Assembly: GCA_023228645.1 (NCBI GenBank)
Contig: JALOAT010000002.1
Span: 62,001-126,000, forward strand
Direction of reading: 5' to 3'
Source of the DNA: Gammaproteobacteria bacterium
GTDB lineage: Bacteria > Pseudomonadota > Gammaproteobacteria > Thiohalomonadales > Thiohalomonadaceae
Length of the DNA stretch: 64,000 nt
A model generated the notes under the pieces. It was given only the letters and a program-made list of their open reading frames with translations, did not search any database and was not told the origin of the DNA. Each line of letters opens with the position of its first letter. Positions within the stretch are counted from its first letter, which is position 1. Both the position numbers and the translations under genes were made by a program. Positions 18,177-25,841 of this stretch are shown here, piece by piece.

Positions 18177-20138
18177 TTAGCCTGCCGCCGCCCGTGCCGT
18201 CTCCTGGGCCGCGCCCAGTGGCCGGTTGATGGTCGACAGTATGCTGCGTACCTCAGCATACTGCGTGCGCAGCATGCTGGATGACTTCTCCAACTCCTCG
18301 ATGCGCGACTGCAAGGTGTCGCGCGACTCGTTAATTTTGCGCAGATTTTCGAGACGCTGCTCCATCTGTTCCTTATGGTCCTTGATCTGCTTGACCAGCG
18401 GGCTCATGACCGCCTTGCTCCAGTGCTCGGCATCCTTGTGCGCCTTGAAGAAGATGTTGCGCGCATGGCTGACCAGGGAAATAAAAAATTTCTTGATCAC
18501 GTAGTGCTGCTCGGTAGCCACTGTGAGCGGGCTGTTGCGGAACGTCTCGGCGTCCTGCTTGAGTTGTTCGAATTCCCTTTGGTACTCCGCCACGTTATAG
18601 AGCACCGGTTTGATCTCGGTGATACCGTGCTCCTGATGGAACTTGCGATACACGGTAACTACCAGCCGGTTGAGCTGCTCCGTGTAGGTACCGACCTCGC
18701 GCAGTTTTTCCTCCACGCCGTCGAAAAAGGTCTTCATGCCGAGCTTCATGCCGTGGGTGGTCCAACTGCCGCTCATTGCCTCACGGGTCTGTGAGACCAG
18801 CTTGTCCAGTTCGGAAAGGCTGAGCAGGTCGAGCAGCTTCTTGCTCTGCTCGGACAAGATGCGTTTGTTGGCCTGAAAACTCTCCACGTTCTTGAAGTAG
18901 GCCACCTGTTCCTCACGGGCCTTCTTCATGAGATGTTCGATCACGTCGTTGTTCTTGCCCGACAGATCCTTGAGCTCCTGCAACTGCTTGGTGGCGGAAT
19001 TGAGCCGCGAGGCCAGCAGGTCGTGGGATTCCTTCACCATGGAGCCGATCTCGTTCACCACGTGCTGGCGCACCAGGCTCTGCTTGTAGGGCAGGATGTC
19101 CCTGGCGAAGTAGCCTTCCAGATGCAGGATGTTGCTGCGTTCGATCAGCGCGTTGTCGTGGCGGATTTTCGCCAACAGGCCTTTTTGCGCTGACACCGGG
19201 AATACGCGCGAGGCCTCCATGCCGAGGGTCTGAGATACCTTGCGCGCCTGCTCATCGATGGATTTTTCTACGGCGTCCGGGGTCTTGAGTTCATCCCACA
19301 GCACGTCCACTTTGTTCAGCACCACCACCACGCCGCTTTCCTTGTGGAGGGACTTCACGTTGTGCTTCCACATGTCCAGATCGGACTTGGTGACGCCGGT
19401 GTCGGCGGCGAGTACGAACACCACCGCGTGCGCGTTGGGCAGCATGCTCACGGTGAGCTCGGGCTCGGTGCCCAAGGCGTTCAGGCCCGGCGTGTCGAGG
19501 ATGACCAGGCCCTGCTTGAGCATCGGGTGGGGGAAGCTGATCAGGGCATGGCGCCACATGGGGATGTCGATGCCCTCCGGCACCGTGCCGTCAGGGGAAT
19601 GCAGTTGCAGATCTTCGTCCCGGTAAAGCCCGAGCTCGCGCGCCTGCTGGAGCGGCACGCGCTTGGTGCGCACCACCTCCTGGAAGGCCTCGGCCATGCT
19701 GTCGGGAGAACTCAGGTCGAGGGGGATGTGGGTCCAATGAATGGGTTCATTGCGGAACTCGGCGATACTGGTTTCCTTCAGCCGGGTCTCGATGGGCAGC
19801 AGACGGATGTAGGCCTCCTGTGCCTTGTTGTCCCAGAACATCTCGGTGGGACACATGGTGGTCCGGCCGGCCTCGGAGGGCAGCAGGCGGCGGTCATACT
19901 CGGAAAAGAAAATGGCGTTGATGAGTTCCGTCTTGCCCCGCGCGAACTCGGCTACGAAGGCGATAGTCAGCCGATCGCTTTGCAGTGCGTCGAGAATCTC
20001 GAAGATGCGCAGTTCGTCCTCGCTGTCGACCATGTCGTTCGCCTCCAGCCACTTCTGGTAGCGCACGATGCCCTCGCGCAGATCGGACTTCCACCGATCG
20101 AAGGCCTGCATCTGCTCGCTCAAACGCTCATTCGACAT
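18177..20138 (-). CDS. Dynamin-like GTPase
   Basis: 653 residues from MSNERLSEQMQAF at 20138. The GTPase elements are G1 AEFARGKTELIN (about 62-73), G3 LDTPGLNALG and G4 VLNKVDVLWDE, in the order seen in bacterial dynamin-family proteins. The C-terminal half is alpha-helical, with a clear coiled coil in the last ~70 residues (LENLRKINESRDTLQSRIEELEK). No strong transmembrane helix is seen, so membrane contact, if any, is peripheral. It stands alone with a gap on each side and no dynamin partner gene. Bacterial dynamins act in membrane remodelling or phage tolerance; neither can be assigned here. Confidence 0.82.
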   Translation of the reverse strand: MSNERLSEQMQAFDRWKSDLREGIVRYQKWLEANDMVDSEDELRIFEILDALQSDRLTIAFVAEFARGKTELINAIFFSEYDRRLLPSEAGRTTMCPTEMFWDNKAQEAYIRLLPIETRLKETSIAEFRNEPIHWTHIPLDLSSPDSMAEAFQEVVRTKRVPLQQARELGLYRDEDLQLHSPDGTVPEGIDIPMWRHALISFPHPMLKQGLVILDTPGLNALGTEPELTVSMLPNAHAVVFVLAADTGVTKSDLDMWKHNVKSLHKESGVVVVLNKVDVLWDELKTPDAVEKSIDEQARKVSQTLGMEASRVFPVSAQKGLLAKIRHDNALIERSNILHLEGYFARDILPYKQSLVRQHVVNEIGSMVKESHDLLASRLNSATKQLQELKDLSGKNNDVIEHLMKKAREEQVAYFKNVESFQANKRILSEQSKKLLDLLSLSELDKLVSQTREAMSGSWTTHGMKLGMKTFFDGVEEKLREVGTYTEQLNRLVVTVYRKFHQEHGITEIKPVLYNVAEYQREFEQLKQDAETFRNSPLTVATEQHYVIKKFFISLVSHARNIFFKAHKDAEHWSKAVMSPLVKQIKDHKEQMEQRLENLRKINESRDTLQSRIEELEKSSSMLRTQYAEVRSILSTINRPLGAAQETARAAAG

Positions 20139-20235
20139 GACAAGGACTCTTAGTTGGTGACTGCTGCCGCGACGCCGCAAGCCGCATGACTGCTACAAAC
20201 CGCTGAACGCCGGGGAATTTTAACAGCAACAAGGC

Positions 20236-20547
20236 TCAGCGTAACGGCGGCCGGCCCGGCTCCCATGTGATGCCGGTCACGTTCGGAAAGGAACGCGGAC
20301 GGCTGATGCGCAGGCGCTTGTCACGCCCGGTTTCACCCGCCACCAGGCTGACTGCGGAAGGGGCGACGCCGAAGGCCTTGGCGACGAAACGCAGCAGATG
20401 CTCGTTGGCCTTGCCGTCCACCGGTGGCGCCGTGATGCGCACCTTCAGCTGTTCGCCGTGGGGACCCACCAGCTCGTCACGGCTGGCACGCGGCTGCACG
20501 CGCAAATCGAGCAGCAGGTCTTCCCCTTCCCAACGGACCGCGGGCAT
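20236..20547 (-). CDS. DUF167 (YggU family) protein
   Basis: 103 residues with the DUF167 core RVQPRASRDELVG...ITAPPVDGKANEHLLRFVAKAFGV and VAGETGRDKRLRI. Small cytoplasmic protein of unknown function, almost always downstream of yggT, as here (35-bp gap). The ATG at 20547 gives the family start. Confidence 0.88.
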   Translation of the reverse strand: MPAVRWEGEDLLLDLRVQPRASRDELVGPHGEQLKVRITAPPVDGKANEHLLRFVAKAFGVAPSAVSLVAGETGRDKRLRISRPRSFPNVTGITWEPGRPPLR

Positions 20548-20582
20548 CCCAGTTCCCCTAAACGTGCCGCAAGACCGGCGCG

Positions 20583-21146
20583 TCAGCCCGCCAGGCCACG
20601 CAACGGAGGCATGATGAGCATGAGCAGGACCTGCAGCCCGATGATGGCCACCAGCGGCGACAGGTCGAAGCCGGAGACTGGCGGCACCACACGGCGGATG
20701 GGGCGCAGGATGGGGTCGTTGAGGCTGTGCAGGGCGTCGGCCATGGGGTTGTAGCGTCCCGGGTTGACCCAACTGAGCAGCGCCTCGATGAGGATGGAGA
20801 AGATGAACACGTACACGGTCAGCTCGACGAGCTCGGCGACGGCCAGCAGGAACAGCGTCCCAGGGCCGATGGCAAACCCGTTCAACGCGGCGATCAGGCC
20901 GAGTGCCACCATTTGCAGCACCAGCATCAACACCACGGCGGCGAGATCGAGGCCCGCCAGCCCGGGAATGATGCGCCGCAGCGGCTTGAGGGCCGGGTTG
21001 GTAACCTTCACCAGGAACTGCGACAAGGGATTGTAGAAACTCGCCCGCGCCCATTGCAGCAGGAAGCGCAGCAACACCGCAATGATGTAGAGCTGAAACA
21101 GGGTATTGATGAGGAACGCCAGCGGCGTGGCGAGATAGCCGTTCAT
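20583..21146 (-). CDS. YggT family membrane protein
   Basis: 187 residues with two similar halves, each with two transmembrane helices and the YggT motif (FYNPLSQFLVKVTNPALKPLRRIIP; RYNPMADALHSLNDPILRPIRRVVP). The family is linked to osmotic or cation shock tolerance and membrane biogenesis. Its start overlaps the proC stop by 4 bp, so it is translationally coupled in a proC-yggT-DUF167 operon. Confidence 0.92.
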   Translation of the reverse strand: MNGYLATPLAFLINTLFQLYIIAVLLRFLLQWARASFYNPLSQFLVKVTNPALKPLRRIIPGLAGLDLAAVVLMLVLQMVALGLIAALNGFAIGPGTLFLLAVAELVELTVYVFIFSILIEALLSWVNPGRYNPMADALHSLNDPILRPIRRVVPPVSGFDLSPLVAIIGLQVLLMLIMPPLRGLAG

Positions 21147-21970
21147 CCCTGGCCTCCCAACAGGCGGGCGAGTTCTTCGGAGCGGTCGCTGGCGGCCTGC
21201 AAGGCGCGGCGGAACAGGCGGCGCAGGTCACCTTCGTCGAGCACGCGCAGGGCCTGCTCGGTGGTGCCGCCCGGCGAGGTCACCCGTTGGCGCAGGGTGG
21301 CCGCGTCGTCGGGCGATTCGAGGGCCATCTTGGCGGCGCCGAAGGCGGTCTGCAGGGTGAGCAGGCGTGCGGTGTCCTTGGCGAGGCCGAGTTCCGCGGC
21401 GGCACTCTCCAGTGCCTCCATGACCAGGAAGAAATAGGCCGGGCCACTGCCCGACAGGGCAGTGACCGCGTCCATCTGTTCTTCGCGTTCGAGCCAGAGG
21501 GTGAGTCCGACGGCGCGCATGATGCCTTCCGCCAATTCCTTCTGCGCGGCATTGACGCGGGCGTTGGCCACCAGCGCCGTGGCGCCGCACTGCACCAGCG
21601 CGGGGGTGTTGGGCATGGTGCGTACGATGGCCGGTTTGCCGCCGAGCCAGCGTTCCATGTCGGCCAGGCGGATGCCCGCCGCGATGGAGACGATCAACGG
21701 GTTGCGCTCGCGGACCACAGGGGCGATGGTCTGGCAAATCTGCCCGAGCACCTGCGGCTTCACCGCCAGCACCACCACATCCGCATGCCGGACCAGGGCG
21801 TCGTTGTCGTCGATGACGTGCACTGAGCCTTCGTGGAGGCGCTCGCGCTGCTGCGGATCCGGTTCGGACACCCAGAGGGTCGCTGGGTCCGTGTGATCCG
21901 CAATCAGGCCGCCGATGAGGCTGCGTGCCATGTTGCCGCCGCCGATGAAACCGATGGTGGATGCTTTCAT
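21143..21970 (-). CDS. proC: Pyrroline-5-carboxylate reductase
   Basis: 275 residues; the last step of proline synthesis, NAD(P)H-dependent. The nucleotide-binding motif IGFIGGGNMARSLIGGL, the VLAVKPQV segment and the C-terminal signature TALSGSGPAYFFLVMEAL...TSPGGTTEQALRVL are all present. The start MKASTIGFIGGGN at 21970 is chosen over an upstream in-frame start because it matches the family. Confidence 0.96.
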   Translation of the reverse strand: MKASTIGFIGGGNMARSLIGGLIADHTDPATLWVSEPDPQQRERLHEGSVHVIDDNDALVRHADVVVLAVKPQVLGQICQTIAPVVRERNPLIVSIAAGIRLADMERWLGGKPAIVRTMPNTPALVQCGATALVANARVNAAQKELAEGIMRAVGLTLWLEREEQMDAVTALSGSGPAYFFLVMEALESAAAELGLAKDTARLLTLQTAFGAAKMALESPDDAATLRQRVTSPGGTTEQALRVLDEGDLRRLFRRALQAASDRSEELARLLGGQG

Positions 21971-22031
21971 TGTGCTCGGGGGTTGGTTAGGCCGGCTAAA
22001 GCATAACGGCTGTCTTGCTTGGCTGCCATGC

Positions 22032-22182
22032 AAAAAGCCTTAACACGGGGACACGGGGGAAATCCTTCCATGTAGTTCCCGACCGGAGCGGCCTCAGGCC
22101 GCGCTAGCTTCGACATGGCGCAATCGCGGCCTGAGGCCGCTCCCAAAAATCAGGAAACCCCGTGTCCCCCGTGTTAAGGCTT
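22032..22182. repeat. Inverted-repeat intergenic element, copy 2
   Basis: The left arm 22032-22059 (AAAAAGCCTTAACACGGGGA onward) and right arm 22158-22182 (ending GTGTTAAGGCTT) are inverted complements. Between them is a palindrome, GAGCGGCCTCAGGCCGCG...CGCGGCCTGAGGCCGCTCC (about 22085-22143). The right arm overlaps the yggS 3' end and provides its last codons and TAA stop (22174-22176). Confidence 0.75.
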
Positions 22183-22896
22183 ATCCAACTGACCGTAATC
22201 GCGGGCGCCGAAGAGGGCGCTGCCCACACGGACCAGGGTGGCGCCTTCGGCTACCGCCGCCTCCAGGTCGTCGGACATGCCCATGGACAGGGTATCGAGG
22301 CCGTAGCCCTCGGCGTTGAACCGTTCGAAGGCCTCGCGCAGGGCGCGGAAGGGCGCGCGCTGGGCTGCGGCGTCATCGCTGGGGGCGGGGATGGTCATGA
22401 GACCGCGCAACCGCAGGCGGGGCATTCCGCGCACCGCCGCGGCGAGTGCCGGCAGCGCATCGAAGCCGATACCCGATTTGCTGGCCTCGCCGCTGGTGTT
22501 CACCTGAATGCAGACCTGCAATGGCGGCAGGTGCGCGGGGCGCTGCTCGTTCAGGCGCTGGGCGATCTTCAGGCGGTCGATGGTGTGCGCCCAGTGAAAG
22601 TTCTCCGCGACCGGACGGGTCTTGTTGGACTGCAGCGGGCCGATGAAGTGCCACTCCAGGTTCGGGTCGGCCACGGCGGCGATCTTGGCGAGCGCCTCCT
22701 GCACGTAGTTCTCCCCGAAGCGGGACTGGCCCGCCGCCGCGCAGGCGCGCACCGCGTCGGCGGGAAAGGTCTTGCTTACTGCGAGCAGCGTCACGGAATC
22801 CGCCGGGCGCCTCGCGTCATCCTGCGCTTCGCGAATGCGCCGGCGCACGGCGGCGAGCCGTGTCGCGATGGCGTTCATGTTGTCTGTCATAGGCAT
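22174..22896 (-). CDS. yggS: YggS family pyridoxal phosphate homeostasis protein
   Basis: 240 residues; a PLP-binding TIM-barrel protein that buffers vitamin B6 rather than catalysing a known reaction. The PLP lysine lies in TLLAVSKTFP; RFGENYVQEAL, WHFIGPLQSNK and GMSDDLEAAV are further signatures. In-frame ATGs at 22896, 22890 and 22878 are possible; the last aligns with the usual start of the family. No strong ribosome-binding site decides. It is divergent from pilT, the conserved arrangement. Its C-terminal Lys-Pro-stop lies inside the arm of repeat element copy 2. Confidence 0.94.
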   Translation of the reverse strand: MPMTDNMNAIATRLAAVRRRIREAQDDARRPADSVTLLAVSKTFPADAVRACAAAGQSRFGENYVQEALAKIAAVADPNLEWHFIGPLQSNKTRPVAENFHWAHTIDRLKIAQRLNEQRPAHLPPLQVCIQVNTSGEASKSGIGFDALPALAAAVRGMPRLRLRGLMTIPAPSDDAAAQRAPFRALREAFERFNAEGYGLDTLSMGMSDDLEAAVAEGATLVRVGSALFGARDYGQLDKP

Positions 22897-22962
22897 ACGT
22901 TATAAGTTATCGCTCGCGACCGCGGGTAGGGTCACCGATAACAACACCAAGAGTCACCGCCC

Positions 22963-24000
22963 ATGGATATTACCGAACTGCTTGCCTTCGGCGTCAAAAA
23001 CGGCGCATCCGACCTGCATCTCTCCGCGGGACTGCCGCCGATGATCCGCGTCGACGGCGATGTGCGGCGCATCAACCTGCCGCCCCTCGACCACAAGGCC
23101 GTACACGGCCTCGTGTACGACATCATGAATGACAAGCAGCGCAAGGACTACGAGGAATTCCTAGAGACCGACTTCTCGTTCGAGATTAAGGGCCTCGCGC
23201 GCTTTCGTGTGAATGCCTTCAATCATCACCGCGGGTCGGGTGCGGTGTTCCGTACCATTCCGTCCAAAATCCTCACCCTGGAGCAGCTCAACTGCCCGCC
23301 GATCTTCAAGACCATCGCGGACAACCCGCGCGGCATCGTACTGGTGACCGGGCCGACCGGCTCGGGCAAGTCGACCACGCTCGCTGCGATGATCGACTAC
23401 AAGAACGACAACGAGTACGGCCACATCCTCACCGTCGAGGACCCCATCGAGTTCGTCCACGAATCCAAGAAGTGCCTCATCAACCAGCGTGAGGTGCATC
23501 GCGATACCCTGGGCTTCAACGAGGCGCTGCGTTCGGCCTTGCGTGAGGACCCTGACGTGGTCCTGGTGGGCGAAATGCGTGACCTGGAAACCATCCGCCT
23601 GGCGCTCACCGCCGCCGAAACCGGCCACCTGGTGTTCGGCACCCTGCATACCAGTTCGGCCGCCAAGACCATCGACCGCATCATCGACGTGTTCCCTGCC
23701 GCGGAGAAGGACATGGTGCGCGCCATGCTTTCCGAATCCCTGCGCGCCGTCATCTCCCAGACCCTGCTCAAGAAGACCGGCGGTGGCCGCGTCGCGGCGC
23801 ATGAAATCATGATCGGCACGCCGGCTATCCGCAATCTCATCCGCGAGGGCAAGGTCGCGCAGATGTACTCGGCTATTCAGACCGGCCAGAGCCTCGGCAT
23901 GCAGACCCTCGACCAGAACCTGCAGGACCTGGTGCAGCGCGGCATCACCTCCAAGCAGGAGGCCCGCCTCAAGGCCGCCAACAAGGACGTGTTCAACTGA
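22963..24000 (+). CDS. pilT: Type IV pilus retraction ATPase PilT
   Basis: 345 residues, the normal length. Walker A GPTGSGKST (about 130-138), the Asp box VEDPIEF, Walker B DPDVVLVGEMRD and the His box GHLVFGTLHTSSA are present. The C-terminal retraction motif region AIRNLIREGKVAQMYS, similar to the AIRNLIRE motif of PilT, is intact. It is a hexameric cytoplasmic motor that depolymerises pili for twitching motility. Followed by pilU after 314 bp that contain a repeat element. Confidence 0.97.
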   Translation: MDITELLAFGVKNGASDLHLSAGLPPMIRVDGDVRRINLPPLDHKAVHGLVYDIMNDKQRKDYEEFLETDFSFEIKGLARFRVNAFNHHRGSGAVFRTIPSKILTLEQLNCPPIFKTIADNPRGIVLVTGPTGSGKSTTLAAMIDYKNDNEYGHILTVEDPIEFVHESKKCLINQREVHRDTLGFNEALRSALREDPDVVLVGEMRDLETIRLALTAAETGHLVFGTLHTSSAAKTIDRIIDVFPAAEKDMVRAMLSESLRAVISQTLLKKTGGGRVAAHEIMIGTPAIRNLIREGKVAQMYSAIQTGQSLGMQTLDQNLQDLVQRGITSKQEARLKAANKDVFN

Positions 24001-24042
24001 TTGACCATTCAAGTGCGCTACTGAACGCAAGCGGATGCAGAG

Positions 24043-24265
24043 AAAAGCATTAACCACGGGGGACACGGGGAGCACGGGGAAGGCAAGATCAAGTTAACGC
24101 GTGCGCCTGAACAGGCATGAGTGCAACCCTGTGGGAGCGCGCTTCTGCTCGCGATGTGCTCACGAGTTCCGCAGAGCCAAGACGCGAGCAGAAGCCCGCT
24201 TCCCCACATGCCTGAGGCCTTTCACCCCCCGTGTTCCCCGTGTCCCCCGTGGTTAATGCTTTTTT
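24043..24265. repeat. Inverted-repeat intergenic element, copy 3, with internal REP palindrome
   Basis: The left arm 24043-24080 (AAAAGCATTAACCACGGGGG onward) and right arm 24225-24265 (ending CCGTGGTTAATGCTTTTTTT) are inverted complements. They enclose a REP-like palindrome at about 24130-24213 (GTGGGAGCGCGCTTCTGCTCGCG...CGCGAGCAGAAGCCCGCTTCC). The element separates pilT from pilU and accounts for most of that gap. It may attenuate or stabilise the shared transcript. Confidence 0.75.
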
Positions 24266-24314
24266 TCTTTGAAACCGCCCGCGTTCATGTGCGGACTTTC
24301 TAAAAGGATTCATC

Positions 24315-25460
24315 ATGGACTTTGATTCGCTGCTGAAGCTGATGGTGCACAAGAGCGCCTCCGACCTGTTCATCACGGCCGGGGTGCCGCCGAGCATGAA
24401 GATCCACGGCAAGATCACGCCGGTGGCGAAGGGCAGCCTCACCCCGGATCAGGCGCGCCAGATCGTCTACAGCATCATGAACGAGAAGCAGCGCCAGGAG
24501 TTCGAAGAGGATCGCGAGTGCAATTTCGCGCTGTCACGCTCGGGCATCGGCCGCTTCCGCGTGAACGTATTCCAGCAGCGCAACCAGATCGGCATGGTGC
24601 TGCGCCGTATCGAGACGCACATCCCCACCTTCGATGATTTGAATCTGCCGTCCATTCTCCAGGACCTGGCCATGACCAAGCGCGGCATCGTGCTGTTCGT
24701 GGGCGGTACGGGCTCCGGTAAGTCCACCTCGCTGGCCTCCATGGTGGACTACCGCAACCGCACCAGCACGGGTCATATCATTACCATCGAAGACCCTATC
24801 GAATACGTGCACCAGCACCAGAGCTGCATCGTCACGCAGCGCGAAGTGGGCATCGACACCGATAATTTCGAAAGTGCGCTGGTGAATACGCTGCGTCAGG
24901 CGCCCGACGTGATCCTCATCGGCGAAATCCGCCACCGTGAGACCATGGAGTACGCCATCGCCTTCGCGGAAACGGGTCACCTGTGTCTCGCCACCTTGCA
25001 TGCGAACAATGCCAATCAGGCGCTGGACCGCATCATCAACTTCTTCCCGGAAGACCGCCGCTCGCAGCTCCTCATGGACTTGTCCCTGAACCTCAAGGCC
25101 GTGGTGGCCCAGCGCCTCATCCCGCGCGCCGACGGTCAGGGCCGCCGCGTAGCCGTGGAGATACTCATCAACACGCCGCTGGTGGCCGAGCTCATCCTGC
25201 GTGGCGAGGTGCACGGCATCAAGGAGCTGATGAAGAAGTCCACCGAACACGGCATGCGCACCTTCGATCAGGCGCTCTACGAACTCTTCCGTGAAGGCCA
25301 CATCACCGAACAGGATGCGCTGCGCAATGCCGACTCGGCCAACGAGGTGCGCATCATGATCAAACTCGGCGACAGCGGCACCTCGGCCGAGGAACTCACC
25401 GCGGGACTCGACAACCTTCGCCTCGAGGAAACCGAGGCGCCGGGACGCATCCGCCGCTAG
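24315..25460 (+). CDS. pilU: Type IV pilus retraction ATPase accessory PilU
   Basis: 381 residues, PilT-paralogous. Walker A GGTGSGKST (about 133-141), Asp box IEDPIEYVH, Walker B APDVILIGEIRH and His box GHLCLATLHANNANQ are present. PilU assists PilT during forceful retraction. It follows a consensus-like GGATTC ribosome-binding region. The C-terminal extension past the ATPase core is acidic. Confidence 0.95.
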   Translation: MDFDSLLKLMVHKSASDLFITAGVPPSMKIHGKITPVAKGSLTPDQARQIVYSIMNEKQRQEFEEDRECNFALSRSGIGRFRVNVFQQRNQIGMVLRRIETHIPTFDDLNLPSILQDLAMTKRGIVLFVGGTGSGKSTSLASMVDYRNRTSTGHIITIEDPIEYVHQHQSCIVTQREVGIDTDNFESALVNTLRQAPDVILIGEIRHRETMEYAIAFAETGHLCLATLHANNANQALDRIINFFPEDRRSQLLMDLSLNLKAVVAQRLIPRADGQGRRVAVEILINTPLVAELILRGEVHGIKELMKKSTEHGMRTFDQALYELFREGHITEQDALRNADSANEVRIMIKLGDSGTSAEELTAGLDNLRLEETEAPGRIRR

Positions 25461-25628
25461 TCGGAACGTAACTAGCGGGAAGCGAGCCAGGAGCAGCCAG
25501 TTGCACTGTGCGGCAGTGGAGCTGAGCGCGGGTCTTGGGTACTCGTGCGTAGACGCAGGAGCCGCTTGCGGGTGAGGAAAATCGTCGACGAGTCGGGCCG
25601 GATTTTAGGCTAGTTCGAGCTTCTCCCC

Positions 25629-25696
25629 TTGTGGGAGCGAGCTTACGCTCGCGATTCTTCGCCACGCCGCTCGCGAGCGGAAGCGCGCTCCCACAA
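25629..25696. repeat. REP-like palindrome
   Basis: TTGTGGGAGCGAGCTTACGC at the left is answered by GCGCGCTCCCACAA at the right, with inner palindromes (CTCGCGA/TCGCGAG): a textbook REPIN layout. It lies in the 381-bp stretch between pilU (ends 25460) and the CRISPR array (starts 25842). Nothing else recognisable is seen in that stretch. Confidence 0.8.
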
Positions 25697-25841
25697 GAAA
25701 AATACAGCTCCGCGCTGGGCGTGGTCGCATCTCTTTTGTGCCGTCGGGGGCAATGCGCACCGGCAACACACTGCCTAGTCGCTTGTGAGCGTTCAGCGGG
25801 TGAACAACCGTTCAGAAAGGGCACTAAGGCATGGAACGTCC

